NCBI GenBank assembly: GCA_027574665.1
Contig: CM050654.1
Coordinates: forward strand, 13,014,142 to 13,078,141
Direction: 5' to 3'
DNA: 64,000 bases
DNA from: Rhynochetos jubatus
Taxonomy: Eukaryota; Chordata; Aves; Eurypygiformes; Rhynochetidae
Of this stretch, positions 1 through 14,233 are shown piece by piece. Below the pieces are notes generated by a model. That model was not told the DNA's origin. It did no database searches and saw only the letters and a program-made list of their open reading frames with translations. The position numbers were made by a program, and so were the translations under genes. The stretch's first letter is position 1. Each line of letters opens with the position of its first letter.

Positions 1-172
1 TTGCCCAGAGAAGCTGTGGGTGCCCCATCCCTGGCTGTCTTCGAGGCCAGGCTGGATGAGGCTTTGAGCAACCTGGTCTAGTGGAGGGTGTCCCTGCCCA
101 TGGCAGGGGGGCTGGAACTAGACGATCCTTAAGGTCCCTTCCAACCCAAACTGTTCTGTGATTCTATGATGT
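1..172 (+). mobile_element. CR1 LINE 3' fragment
   Basis: The sequence reads into the typical 3' part of an avian CR1 retrotransposon: a 'ggctggatgaggcttt' stretch, 'cctggtctagtggagggtgt', then 'ccttccaacccaaa' and a terminal 'attctatgatg' tail. The element is cut by the window edge. It is closely similar to the copies near 12.0 and 13.6 kb and has the same orientation, antisense to GTF3C3. It lies downstream of GTF3C3 coding exon 2, inside an intron of that gene. Confidence 0.9.
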
Positions 173-294
173 GCTTCAATACCCACAGGTTCAAAAAAAG
201 CAGGCAGGTATTCATAAAAAATCAGCTATCAAAGAGAATATGCTTTCAATGACCTTTGAAATATATTTTTCACTGAAATTATGTTAACATTTAC

Positions 295-397
295 CGTCAG
301 TTTCATCCTGACTTTTGGATTTCCCGGATGCTTTTCTGGATGAAGATGGAGCCTCTACATCTTCAGTGTTTTCCTCAGCAGATGCATTTTCGCCATC
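295..397 (-). CDS. GTF3C3: GTF3C3 coding exon 2
   Basis: 103 nt, 34 codons plus one base. The acceptor is ...GTGCATAG before 397 and the donor GTAAAT begins at 294. It encodes a hydrophilic acidic and serine-rich segment (AEENTEDVEAPSSS), poorly conserved in sequence but the right character and place for this protein. The intron to exon 1 spans 398-1501; apart from a run of ten G at 1075-1084 I see nothing in it. Confidence 0.85.
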
Positions 398-1600
398 CTA
401 TGCACACCAACAATATTAGTTATCAGCTTTATAACATGACTCGTTCTTATTTCCCCTAACATTTACCATTAGCATTTAGATATTAAATACAGCATATTTA
501 CAGTAGAATTAGCACGGGTTTCCAGACTTTGTATTGCTAGTGAAACAGGTGGAATAATCACCTTTTTTTTTTTCAAAAAACAAAACCCCGCATTACTAGA
601 TTTCAAGACATTTATATTCTCAGTGTGAGGTAACTCAGCTGGTGACTGTTTACACTACTTTTAACTGAAGAGACTAGTCCGTTGCTTATTCGGCATTACA
701 GTTCGGTAAGATGACATGAAAGTTACAACTGTGTGACAAATCCTTCTAGGAGCCTGCCTTTGTAAACACAAAACGAAATATGAAAACAGCACTTGTTAAG
801 GCAGTAAGGTTGCCCTAGGATATCACTTGTCCTTCCATTTCAGCAGACTTCTGCTGATTTTGCTCTCTAAGACCAGGAAATAGAGAAATTCAGTTGCACG
901 TTGACGTAAACATGACAAAGTTAGTTAACTACAACACTCCAGTGAAGCACATGGAAACGCTCGATACCTCCACCTGCTGACTTCTAGACACAAAGGTGTG
1001 TCTCCCTGTGCTTACTGCCGCCGAGAAGCCATAGATTACCAAAAGGAGTCTCCTTTAGGTCCCCCACAGAAGACGGGGGGGGGGCAGCAGCAGCGTACGC
1101 TGGATGATTTTATACCACAACCTGCTTCTGCTCATTGCTCCAGCCTAGAGAAGGAACTGATTACAGTGCCTGATGGTAACTGCCAGTAGCTTCTGCCAAG
1201 TCCAAGGACGCAGGCCACCCTGGCCTGAACCAAAATGCAGCGTTCCGCACTTCTGAAAGGTGGATGCTGCCCCGAACGACTTGCTCTGCCAGTACCTAAG
1301 GGCCCTTACAGGTTGCAGGTAGTTAGTTACAATTTTTGCACAGAAATTAAGAGTTCTGTAGACGGCAATGAACAGCTGAGCACGGCATCGCTTACACACA
1401 CACACACGAGGCCGCCCCGCTGGCCCTGAGGCGGCCCGTGGCCTGCCAGGTGCTGCCATGGCGGGAGCGGGCCCTGCGGCTGGCAGGCGGCCCACGCTCA
1501 CCTTCTCGCGGCTCTTGCGCTCCTCTCGCCGCCGCTCGAACTCCTCGAAGGAGATCTTCCCCTCCAAGTAATCGATCAGCTCCGGGCTGAAGCCCGACAT
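295..1600 (-). CDS. GTF3C3: GTF3C3, general transcription factor 3C subunit 3 (TFIIIC102), N-terminal part only
   Basis: GTF3C3 is a TPR-rich subunit of TFIIIC, the factor that binds the internal A/B boxes of tRNA genes and recruits TFIIIB for RNA polymerase III. Only the first two coding exons are in the window (1502-1600 and 295-397); the rest lies beyond the left edge. The start MSGFSPELIDYLEGK and the following charged FEEFERRREERK match the vertebrate protein as I know it. Exon 2 encodes the acidic/Ser-rich linker (DGENASAEENTED, then PSSSRKASGKSK) that precedes the TPR region. The frame stays open upstream of this ATG in GC-rich DNA, but the MSGF start fits the family and sits in a CpG-rich promoter. 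The two exons give 67 codons plus one base. Confidence 0.9.
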
Positions 1601-1900
1601 CGCGCCGGCACCACCCGGAAGCGGAGGCGGCCTCAGCCGGCGCAGGGGGACCTTGTTCAGGGCAGGACGCGGGTCCCTCCCGTTATGGCGCCCGCCCCGC
1701 CCCACGCCCTCACGCACGAGTTCCGCCCCGCCGCTGCGGCCGTAGGGCGGGGGAGGCACCGGGCCTCGGGAAAGGGCAGCCGGTGAGGTTTGGGCCGGTG
1801 GGGTTTGGGCCGGAGGCGCTGCGGAACCCGGGGGGCTGCGGGGAGCCGGCCCTGCTGCGCTCGCTGTTGCAGGGGGGCTGAGGGCGGCACGAGGCGGGCT
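1400..1900 (-). promoter_or_regulatory. GTF3C3: CpG-rich promoter of GTF3C3
   Basis: The block is strongly GC- and CpG-rich compared with the AT-rich flanks and surrounds the GTF3C3 start codon. On the plus strand CCGGAAGC at 1615-1622 is a consensus ETS/GABP core 15 bp upstream of the ATG, and there are several GC boxes (for example ccgccccgccgc near 1724-1736). This is a typical TATA-less housekeeping promoter. The exact transcription start cannot be read from sequence. Confidence 0.7.
1502..1600 (-). CDS. GTF3C3: GTF3C3 coding exon 1
   Basis: Residues 1-33, exactly 33 codons from ATG (1600-1598) to Lys33. The donor is GTGAGC at 1501-1496. Phase 0. Position -3 is G on the transcript strand. 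Confidence 0.92.
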
Positions 1901-3703
1901 CAGATGTAAGGTCATCTTTATTTCCTCAGACGGGTGGTACTTGTACACGAGAAGGGTTTGTTAACTGCGTACGGACTGGTGTCGGGGGCTGGGGGTGAGG
2001 TACAACCAGGCATTGGGCACCTGAGGCAGAGCTTCGGCCGCCCAGGAAAGCGGGCAGCTTCTGGCAGAAGCGTCTGGTAAAACCACCGCGCAACAGCTGG
2101 CGACATCTGGCTCCAGCAAAGTGAAAGGTAACGTTTATTTACCAGTTCTGAACAAAGACAGGTAGTAGGCATTCAAAGCGCCCCGTTGCACCCCTCATTT
2201 ATTCGCGTCTAAACACACAGCTGCGCTAGGCAAGGTGCAGTAGCCAAACATCACACACGTGTCAACAGACAGCAAACGTGCCAGGTACGGCACGACACCA
2301 GATTCCACAGACAGAAACCGTGACAGCGGGGAAAACTTTGAATTGTCAGGTGACCGTTAAAAACAAAGCAGTACTATTTTGCTGTGAAGGTTGAACTTCA
2401 TGCGAAGTGGTAAAAGTTAATGCCTGAAAGACAGGAAAAAAAAAAGGCATGAGACAAATACAGCAATACTTGTATGCAACCAGGGTGTGATCGCAACCGA
2501 GGCCTGGTAACACGGGCCAAAATACCCCAGCAGACCTCACCCTTCAGACAAGGACTGTGAACTACTGTGATCACCCTGATTGGTGTAGGGCAAATTACTT
2601 CCACCAGTCATTTTCTCACCGTTGCTGTAACTTACAGTAGAGCTACAGCATCCCTTCCCAAGTCCCTTTTCATTTGTTTGTCATGCACAACACTCAGTGT
2701 GTGGCTTTTTTTTTTCCCCTGACACACAAACACAGCAAACAGTGAACTTTGTGTTAAAATTTGAGTGCAGTTTTCATTATTATTTGTGATAAGAATAGTG
2801 GAGCTGTGCTTTTGATCACAGAAAGAGATGTGCTTAAGCAGACAGAGATCAGGACAGAGCTAAAAATCTTGAGCTATTGATTACAAACAAATCTCTAAGA
2901 TACTGGGTAAATCACCAAATTGCTTAGATTCAAACGTTTGTGACATATTCACCCGTTTGTAAAATGGGAGAAAACAACTACCTTTTCCCCAAATTGCCAG
3001 TATTCACTGACCCTCAAAATGAGTAATGAAAGGATTTATTTGTTGCAGAGTGTGGTTATGCATAGATAAAATAGCTGAGAAGTACCTGCTATAAATTCAG
3101 GCTGGATTTATTAATAATGCAAGCTTGACCCACCTCAGTTTTAATTCATATGTATGCAGAGGTGTGAATCAGTTTACAACAATTTGATTCAACCTTCAAC
3201 TTCAGTGGTAGAAATAAGGGAAACAGCATGAATGGACAAAGATAACGTATGCGTTGTTAGTGCAGTATCTTATATAGAAATTAACTTTAAGATACATACA
3301 TCACAGGAAACCATTAGTCTCAATTTATAATTTTACTGATGTCAATGACTTAAATAAAAGCTGCATTCTCTATTATCTGTACATTTTCTGAATTCTTTTC
3401 CACATTAAAAAAAAAAAAAAGAAAAAATAAATCATGGTCTATATAGGTCTGCACAAGCACCACGTGTTATTTTACCAAAGTAGTAAATCCCTCAAATCTC
3501 TACCTCAACAATTTTAAACCAACTTCAGGTAAAAGTTAAGGTGGTACATTTCTAACAAAAAAGAAGTTCATTTCTCTGAAAAAGAAGTTGTTTTTACACT
3601 TCAGACAGAAGTAAGGATCACTTGAACCCAAATCTTTTGCTTGGTTACATGGAACAACATTAGAGGAAAAGGCATCCTCTTTTACCTTGGTCAGCAGCAT
3701 CTT
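1901..3703. other. Intergenic region between GTF3C3 promoter and C2orf66 3' end
   Basis: No supported gene. The right part should contain the C2orf66 3'UTR. Nearest downstream AATAAA motifs on the minus strand lie at 3107-3112, 3035-3040 and 2134-2139, and I cannot tell which is used. The rest is AT-rich DNA with an A-run at 3406-3420. Confidence 0.5.
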
Positions 3704-4949
<1,246 letters not shown>

Positions 4950-7840
4950 GTTGAAGAGACGAACAGACTATCTGTAAGAAGGACAATGAACCAGACTCCT
5001 TAAGTCCTACAAAGCTGTCACTGATAACAAATAGAGCAAGCATGACAATCCAGTGGAGTGCTGAAAATACTCTATCCAGGGCAAGGAAAATCCGCCTACT
5101 GCAGATTACATCCACGTGCCATCCACTTGTTTTGGTTTTCTTAGTACCCATCTACTAGGAAGAACAAATTATTCTAAAGAAATGTTTCCCATAGCAAGCT
5201 ATTTCTAGGCACTGGATTCTCTTTTTGAGAGGGACTAGTAATGACATTTAGCACAATATTTAAGTTCGTAAATTTACATTTGTTATTACATACAGCCATT
5301 TTCATTGGCGGAGTAGATACAGCATCAGACCTTTGTGTGTTCCAAGGAGAATGCAAAAATACAGCTTGAGGTCCAGAGAGCTCAATTTTTAAAATTGCCT
5401 GAAATGAAAGTGTACTACATATATTAAAAAGTGCAATAATAATACAGCCTGGTATAATAGACTAGAGACCCACTTCACAACTTGAATCAAGGGGAAAAAG
5501 AAGAGAACAAATAATTCTTCCTTTCACGTTCTTTAAAATAAAGCTTACCAGTGAATTTGGCTCTGGCTTGCCCCTTCTTGGTTAGTCTCCTTGCAATCTG
5601 TGAACAAACTGATCTCTTCACTTATATTTCTAGTGGACTGTAGGTGGGTGTCAATGACGTTAGCAGGAGTTCTAAAATACAGTAATGATTCCGTTTCCAT
5701 CCACGACAAAGACCCTTGAGAATTTCATCCTTAATACTCTTAAGACTTGTTGCTATCGAACAGTGCAGTGCAAATTCCCCCTCCCTAAGCCATATTGCAG
5801 AGAACTGGTGGTAAGCATAGAGTAAGTTTAAAACAATTCCCAGCAGAGATAGCAGAGCTCTATCAAAATATTACTTTTAATTAAAAGTAATTAGCGATAC
5901 CTCTAGAATGGTGAGTAACTGATAATTACAGCTGGTTGAATGGTTTTCAAGCAAGACGAGATATGGATCATTTTCTTGATGCTGGAGAGAGGGAAAAGTA
6001 CGGTCTGTTTCAAGATCCGAAATCATACCATTTTAATGAAGGTGTTGCCTTCCTACCCTGATTTTATCGGCAGTCAATATCCTCCTGTCAGACTAGAAAC
6101 TAAGACAAAGACTGCAAGGAGGACTATGCTAATTTACCTTGCCCTTATCTCCCAGCACCCTTCATCTCAAAGCTGCTTGAATTTTTTGCTTATAATTTCA
6201 TTATACTCTTCTCTCCGCTATTTAGATGATACTTTAGTTACTATCACGTAAAATCTCTCTCTAAAGAGACATGTTAAAACTTAAGAGCTTTGGCCATTAT
6301 CTTACTCTATAGTATAAATGTTTGTTTCCAAATAGGAGCTTTACATCTTTCTTTGGTTTAAATTTTGACAGCACAGCAAACACCTAGCACCACCCTTACA
6401 GACAGACGAAGCTGTGGACATCCAAATGCCATTGATAACAGTTAACAAAATCCAGGCACTGTTAAGTTCATGATGGCAGCAACAAATAGAAGTCAACTTA
6501 TACAGCCTGTAATTATTCTGCAGCCTTGGAATAAAAAAAATCTGTCAAAAAATAAAAATCCATCAAAACCCATCACTTTTTATAACAGACAACTTCCAGA
6601 TAATAGACTCATCAAGACCAGAACAGCAGTTACAACAGAAGAACTTGTACAAAAGGCAGACGCCAGTGTAAGGGAACTTGCTGTGTTGATTTTCTAGGTA
6701 GTTACTTTTTTCCAGTTTAATTCTGTGTACAATTCACCTTCTACATCAACGAGAAGTAGGAATACATTCCCCTAGACGAAAAAAACCCCAGCCAGAGCAA
6801 CAGGCAGTTTTCTTCTATCCTTTTTTAATTTTTCTTTCTCCCCCTCAGTACTTCTATTAATTTCATTTTTCAGAAAGACAAACCTGGGGGATATGCAGTA
6901 TATTCAGCTAGTAAAACATAGCAAAGTCATCTGTAAATCTGAAACCAGTTTTATTACTGTAGGACTATGATGCTGCCCCCTAATACAGTTTAAGCAGTTT
7001 GATTGACTGGTGAAGTATGTAGATATGCAAGAGATGCAATCAGCATGTATTTTCTGTGAGCCGTCTTAAAAAAACTAAAACCAACCAAACAAAAATACCA
7101 CCACCACCCCCCTAAACCAAAACAAAGGTACCAATTTGTATTGTTGCTTTCTGAAAGTGTCTGAGAAACTGTTAGAGTGCAAAGTCTGTTTAGATTTATT
7201 TCTCTCATTTTAAGGTGGGTTTTTTTGGCCAACATTTTTTTGGTTTGTTTTACTGATTGTTTTAAAAAATTTCATTATAGCTCTTTCCTTCAGTAAAAGT
7301 CAAATAAGTGGAACATATTCATATTAAAATATTATTAGTACAGTTACAGTGATTAGACAAAATTGCATCCTCCTCTGAGACCAGTAGCTAGTTTAACTAA
7401 TGCCTCCCAAGTCAGATGTCAGTGTGGTGCCTTTCTAATGCAGCCAGATGTAAGCTGTCTTGACAAATCATGCCTATAGATGCACATCTTCAGTAAATCC
7501 AATCTTTTGAAAGTGGCTACACTGATTACATAGCCCTGTGGCATGGTAAGCCCTATTCATGCATGTCTGGACTGAACTGCATGGAAGCTGAACATGCTCA
7601 TGGCACCGCTTGTTCACCTGCAAGCACGTTACTTCAAAAAGGTAAACAACTTCTAGAACAAAAGGCCAATTTAAAACTCATTAGTTTAGCTAGTTTTATA
7701 CATATGATGCTCTACATAAACTGTATTATTCACCAAACATTTTCCATTTTATTGCATTTCCCATTCATGACAGCCAGGCAGGTACAACAGCCTACGGTGC
7801 ATGAGTTAAGGTACTGAGACAAGCTTCATCAGGAACAATC
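4950..7840. other. Intergenic region between C2orf66 and PGAP1 3' end
   Basis: No supported coding region, RNA gene or repeat recognised. It should contain the C2orf66 promoter just right of 4950, which is AT-rich and not a CpG island, consistent with restricted expression (inference). The short open stretches here lack family features. Confidence 0.5.
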
Positions 7841-7846
7841 TTTATT
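7841..7846 (-). terminator. PGAP1: Candidate distal poly(A) signal of PGAP1
   Basis: TTTATT on the plus strand reads AATAAA on the transcript strand. It would end a 3'UTR of about 8.1 kb. PGAP1 mRNAs in mammals have, as I recall, a very long 3'UTR, which fits. Other AATAAA motifs occur nearer the stop codon, so shorter forms are possible. Confidence 0.4.
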
Positions 7847-10800
7847 GTATTCTACTTGAGATGTGAAAAAAGCACCTGTTAAAGTACCGCTCTAACCACA
7901 ACGCTTTGGTTCACTTTTTATTTTCCGCTTAGAATCCCAAGTATTACAAGTTAGAAGGAAAAGCACCAAACTGCTCCACATGAGTACCTGAGCAAAGACT
8001 AAAGGCAAACATTCATCACAACACTCGTTAGTGTGTATGTGTACAACAGAAGTACAGGTAACATTCACAAGACTCTACAGAGTATGACTGGTAAGTGGCA
8101 CTTTTTGTGAATTACAACCATTTGTACCAATGCAACCATGTGAGAACAATATACAAAAATATACAGGAGTGTTTATTTAGCAGAGCATATGCTATAGAGC
8201 GCACTCGAAGTCATGCACACTTAGGTACAGAAAAGAAGACCAAAAAAAAGTGAGGTATACACTGCAGACAGGGAAACCATCAAACAAGATAAAAAGAACA
8301 GTTTTTAAAGATACTGAGATTTCAGCTTTCAGCAACTTCAGCATTAGCTGATGATACCCATTCTCCAAGGTTTTCTCAGCATGTCACAAGAGAAGGACTT
8401 TGCCAAAGCTTATCACGCATTGTATGAACTGTATCTGAGAATTCAAACACTTTAATAAGCACAATAATTATAGCATTATTCAAACATTTCTAGATAAGAC
8501 CCTCTCAACATCTCTAGAAACCTGTAACTACTAAGAGTTAGCTCCAACTAAACCACCAGATGTTTACCAGCTACAGAAGAACTGAAAACAGAGGAAAAGT
8601 TAGAAACATGTAAGACAGGTTGCTTGTGAAGCAATAGATTTTTCCAAAAATTACATATGTGTTCTTCAAAGTTTTAACTCCTCTTAAAACCAACCAAACA
8701 GCTCCCTCCCCCTGCCTTTACCCCAAACAGGTTTTTGGCCGCCACTGTTCTGGGGAAAAACAATTAAACGGTAATTAGGGAATCAAGTTACTATGCCCAG
8801 GTCTCACAGTTTTTCTAGACTATTTATCACATATAAAGGCCTTAAAGGTAGTTTTGTCCTCCAAATGATTTTAATAATAGAATATTCGTGTAGCTAAGAA
8901 ATCAACAATGATTATTGAAACAGCATCATCATAGCAGAAAGAAGAGAAAGTTTAGGTGACCAGAACGAGGGTGTTAAAAGTCCTAAACTGACATACAGAA
9001 GGAAGTAGCAGGGAAGACACAAAGATTGCATGTTATCTCTTGTGCCACAGCATCAGCAGCATTGTGGCAGTCAGGTTCGAGTTAGTTCTCAATAAAAGAA
9101 GGTCAATAACTTTGATTTGCATCGCTTCAAACAACTGCTGTGCTCAGCTGGCATGCAGTCAGTTTGTAAGCATATTTAAATACCCACTGGCCAATGATAA
9201 GCTTTGAGATGGCATGTTTATTTGAGATTCAGTGCTACACAGTACTAATACCGGGGGTAAACCAAGTCAGAATTTGGGGGGTTTTGATCAAAACATGCAA
9301 AGAAACCTGGAGAGACACATAAGGAAAGCCAGCAGTGGCTCTTCCTGAGATCTTCATATTAAAAAAGATATACCTAAGAATTCCTTCTACTATATCAAAT
9401 CAAGATTTTAAGATCTTGACGATTTCGGGTTTTCTTTAATGAATTGAGAAGAAAAAAAAAATGTATAAACCTTCCCATCCACCAAAAAACCTTTCACATT
9501 TTTATATATGAATATTTTTCAAAAAAGGTGAAATTCATTATTTAAAGCTTCTGAAGCTTTAAAACAAACCAACCACCCCAACCCACCACCTCCTAGTCTT
9601 CGTCTCACACTGGCATAGCTATTGATACTCAATGGCTTACATACAATACTTTGCTTAAACAAAAATTAGAGGATTTTTATTATTTTGAAGAAGCTAGAGA
9701 ACAGTGTTTTACAAAGGAATTGGACAAGGACTCAAAGCTCAAACAGATATGTAAGACTAGCTTTCCTTCCTTATTTTTCTTTCTGTCACAACAGAAAGAC
9801 TTCAGAAATTAAGGTCAGCTAAAGCTTTTTGACTTTGTTGTGATTCCAAACCACAAATACATTGCACTTGCCATTAATCTTCATTTCTGCAAGCGTAGAA
9901 AAGGGGGGGTCAAAAATGTTTTGATTTTTTTTAAGAAGTGTTTTCCCCAAGTCCAGTTTCAGTATGATCCACACAAATATTTTTGATCAACTTGACAAAT
10001 CAAATATAAGGCTACAGAAGTCCACAGGCTACAGTTAAAGAGTATATTCATTTACTGGTTTAAGGCACAGTAATTGTTTTTTGCTCTAGAAAGCTACAAG
10101 TTTAACGTCACAGTGAGGAATTTCACATTTCAGTTTTGGTCTGGCACTCTAATTATATGTGTCACATCTACTACTTGTAGACTTCCGTGTAACATTTCAG
10201 TTGTCAGGTGCTGCAGTCTCAAATACAGTTTTGACACTCAAAGTGACAGAAGTGGAAAATACTGAAACCTGAATTAATCCCAAAATAATGCACCCAGTGT
10301 TTTACAAAACTAAACATCGCTACACTTGCATGTTTGATATTTAATGTATATACCCCGAAATTATTTAACTGGGGGGGGGAGTCTTTGCTAGTATTTCATC
10401 AAGCATATGCAACTTGAACAGACCAGCATTCTGCAGGACAGCTACTGCGTATCTCCGCTAGGTCAGTCACGGTGCCTACTATTACTGGGAACGTTTTGTG
10501 CTACAGCGGAAGGATGCTGCAAACCAAAAGATAACTGCGTATGGAAGAAGGAACTGGAATGATGTGCCACAAAATAACAAGTCTGTGTGTGCTATTCCTG
10601 ACTTTTATAGACACAAAGCTAGCTCTTATACCACACACTTCCTCCAGAATCTAGACCACAACATGTCAATAACTGTAGAGGGGTCATGCTTACAAGATTT
10701 GTTTATGACAGGATGAGTAGCAAAATCTGCCTGCATTTAAGAAGGCAGAGTGAGACCCTAAATTTTAAGTGAAATTAAAGTCAAAACATCACAGCTTTGA

Positions 10801-12010
10801 CTCAGGTTTCCATGCTGCAAGGCAATAAGCCCATATTTGAGGCAGTTGTGTGCTTAGATACCTGAAAAATTGAGGTGCTGGGTAGATGTGCTTAAGTAAG
10901 AGCTATATAATTTTCTCCTTAAACACTTCAAATTAATTTTCAAAAAGCAGTAGTTTATCATCATGATGAAATTCATGGATTTTATTTAAGCTTTAAGATA
11001 AATGAGCTGATTAAAAGCTCTGAATACATTCTTCCATAAATAAGAATATACATCAGAAAATACAGTATTTGTGAAAAGGTTTTCAAATAAACGTTTAGAG
11101 ATTTTAAGGATTCTGTTATGAAGACCAACTTAAAGTCCTGGCTCTAAAAAAAGGTAGAAAACCTATTTTACTTTAATGTAAAAATGGAATCGTTTTCATT
11201 TGTCATTCACTGGCACATGTTTCCAGAGGTATATAAAAGCAGCACATAGCTTTTGTGACAGAAGTATGTCTCCACTAAAGGAATGGTGATGTGAGTTTTA
11301 AACCAGGTACAGTACGGTGCTAAGTGCTTATAAAAGCTAGATTGATTATCTCCCAGAAGAGAGAGATGTAAAAAGTCAAAGCTGTAAACTAAGTGACTAA
11401 CATTCACTATGAAGTGGGAAATAAGCATTAAGAATTTAGTCTGTTTTACAGCTTACCAATTTCTAGTAGTTTAGTGACTTAAACCAGCAGCACAATTACT
11501 GCACAGACACTGTAACTGCTTCCAAAAACCCTTTCAGTAACTCAGACTACCGAAGGTCTATAAATGGCTGTTTTTTCTCAGTGTAAGTAAGAAAAAAGCC
11601 TGAACACCTTCATCACTGTACTGAAACAAACTCGATCAAATGAAAGCTATGCAAATGTGTACATTTATTCACAAGCACACAACCAACTTAGTTCTGTCCT
11701 GTCAAAGTTTAGAAGCATATGCATCCAATTTCAGAAAAAGTCAAGTTATCAGTTCATAACCTTGTTACTGGTAAACACATGGGAAACTAGACTTTGTATC
11801 AAACACCAATGTATGCAACTATGCTTTTTGGGGTGTTTTTAAGTATCAATGTTTTTTGTTTTTTAACACGGACTTTAAAGGTAGCTGGGTTAAGTTATAG
11901 TTGGAAAGTTTGCTTAGACATTCAGGCAGTCTGTAGGTCTTCTGCAATATAGTAACCCTACACCGTTTAGGGTTTTATTGTGTCATTCGTTTGTTTTAAA
12001 ATGTAGCAAA

Positions 12011-12406
12011 TGAGGGCTGGAGCCCCTCTGCTATGGGGACAGGCTGGGAGAGTTGGGCTTATTCAGCCTGGAGAAGAGAAGGCTCTGGAGAGACCTTACA
12101 GCACCTTCCAGTACCTGAAGGGGCCAACAAGAAAGCTGGGAGGGACTTTTTACAAGGGCCCGTAGTGACAGGACAAGGGGTAACAGGTTTAAATTGAAAG
12201 TGGGGAGATTTAGATTAGGTGAGGCACTGGAACAGGTTGCCCAGAGAAGCTGTGGGTGCCCCATCCCTGGAAGTGTTCAAGGCCAGGCTGGATGGGGCTT
12301 TGAGCAACCTGGTCTAGTGGAGGGTGTCCCTGCCCATGGCAGGGGGGTTGGAACTAGACAATCCTTAAGGCCCCTTCCAAGCCAAACCATTCTGTGACTC
12401 TATGAA
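12011..12406 (+). mobile_element. CR1 LINE 3' fragment
   Basis: About 400 bp of CR1 3' sequence, ending 'tctgtgactctatgaag'. It is highly similar to the copy at 13569-13946 but lacks about 34 bp between 'gatttagatta' and 'ggtgaggcactgg'. In the sister copy those bases hold the inverted repeat 'aggaagaaattcttcct'. Plus orientation, so antisense inside the PGAP1 3'UTR. It is truncated at its 5' side, as most CR1 copies are. Confidence 0.93.
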
Positions 12407-13568
12407 GTTAGTATTTTGAAATGAATTGCTACATGTATCAGCTCACTCAAAACCAAAATCGGAGCAGGCTGCTAAATATTAGAAATAATATTAACTTCCA
12501 GGTACTGCAATTTTTTTTTTAAATAAACCCAACCAAACAAAAACAACCCCAAACAAACTCCAGGAAACAATCCTTCTTTTAACAGGATACCTAAACATGA
12601 AATAATGCAACCACCTTGTACATTAAAACTGAAAATACCACCTTCACACAACATTCATTCATTCATTTTCAAGGTACATTTGGTAATTCCAGTTAAGAGG
12701 TAACAGTTTTCCCTTACCAGACAAATACAGACCTTTTATGGACTGTTAGCTACAGGTGTAGCTGCTATGATTCCAGCCTGGTAAGACTGAGGAACACGTT
12801 TGATCATGTCAACCAAAACAGATGAGAGACTTCAAGAGCAAATGAGGGTATGGAGATGTCACTAAAAGCTTCTCATTAAAACTCTCCCTGCCAGAGAAAG
12901 ATTGTGCTGAATGTATATGCCGTACCTAAAATATGTGACATTTGGAACTCTAGGTTCTTATCCAGTATTTTTTAATTGTTTTGATAGGTTATTAAAAAAT
13001 ATTAGAAAAGAGCCATTAGACACCATTGTGTGAGGTGGATTAGACACCTCAGCTTTCAAACAGCTGAAGTTACACAGTCCACAACTACTACAAAATACAG
13101 ATGCACAACTTGGGAACAGTTTTCATCTAGCAAATGACACAGAATGCATATAAAGCCAATGTAGCAGTAAGACTTCCTCCTCCGTCCCCCCAGTGAAGGT
13201 AAATCATCTCTGAAAAAAGGGAGCATTGAGGCAGATATCAAATTCTGTCATCTGGGATCTCAGACTCAGGGTTATATCTATTCCTACCTCCAACTTCAAA
13301 ATCAGATAGGAGTCTACACAAGACTGTGTAACCCATTTAATGAAAAGTGAAATCTATCAACACAATTCCCAGCCTTTAAAATGTCATTACATTTAAAAGC
13401 CGGTGTTATTCTACACTGCTGTAATTCACTGTTTCACACTGTGGCAGATTTTGGAAGCTACCAAAGCTACTACATGCAAAGATTGCTTGCTCTCCTTATT
13501 CTCCTTATCATTTTGTTCCACCAACAGCTCCAATAAATGCATTTGTGCACAAAGAGCCCATTAAGACA

Positions 13569-13946
13569 GCAAAAGAGAGGGCTCTGGGGAAACCTTACAG
13601 CACCTTCCAGTACCTGAAGGGGGCCAACAAGGAAGCTTGGAGAGGGGGGGACACTTTTTACAAGGGCCTGTAGTGACTGGACAATAGGTAACATGTTTAA
13701 ATTGAAAGTGGGGAGATTTAGATTAGATATCAGGAAGAAATTCTTCCTGGAGAGGGTGATGAGGCACTGGCACAGGTTGCCCAGAGAAGCTGTGGATGCC
13801 CCATCCCTGGATGTGTTCAAGGCCAGGCTGGATGAGGCTTGGAGCAACCTGGTCTAGTGGAAGGTGTCCCTGCCCATGGCATGGGGGTTGGAACTAGACA
13901 ATCCTTAAGGTCCCTTCCAACCCAAACCATTCTGTGATTCTATGAA
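13569..13946 (+). mobile_element. CR1 LINE 3' fragment
   Basis: A second copy of the same CR1 subfamily, about 1.55 kb from the first, in direct orientation. It keeps the 'tcaggaagaaattcttcctg' inverted repeat and ends 'tgtgattctatgaag'. 5'-truncated. Confidence 0.93.
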
Positions 13947-14213
13947 GACAAAACCAGAAGTAAAATACAGTAGCAAATCAAAGGGACCATGAAGGCCAAG
14001 GAAAATGATCTTCCACAGAAACCAGATATCCTGCACGTTTCACAGACAGCCTTTTACCAGCCCAACGCAGTTCTGCTGCCGTCTTTCATTCACAGCCATT
14101 TGAAAGTAGCAAAAAAGACTCTATTCTTCTATATCCAAACAGTAATTTTTAGATTAAACCACCTGGTGGATTTAGCTACAAGTATATTTAGACACACAAA
14201 TTATATTTATGTA

Positions 14214-14233
14214 CATATATATACACACACACC
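14214..14233. repeat. Short AT/AC simple repeat
   Basis: An imperfect 'acatatatatacacacacac' tract in the inferred PGAP1 3'UTR. Short, and only mildly likely to be polymorphic. Confidence 0.6.

Noticed and set aside
1075-1084. Run of ten G, and a similar run of nine at 10370-10378
   Set aside because: Single homopolymer runs without further G-tracts do not form a convincing quadruplex motif and have no clear role.
1145-1948. 267-codon minus-strand open frame that includes GTF3C3 exon 1
   Set aside because: The extension upstream of MSGF is low-complexity Pro/Ala-rich translation of the CpG island, and the extension downstream of residue 33 runs through a good splice donor into the intron.
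12031-12397. Short open frames on both strands near 12.2 kb
   Set aside because: They fall entirely within the CR1 fragment, in the untranslated 3' part of the element.
13470-13847. 125-codon minus-strand open frame
   Set aside because: It is antisense to the CR1 fragment at 13569-13946 and encodes no CR1 or host protein.
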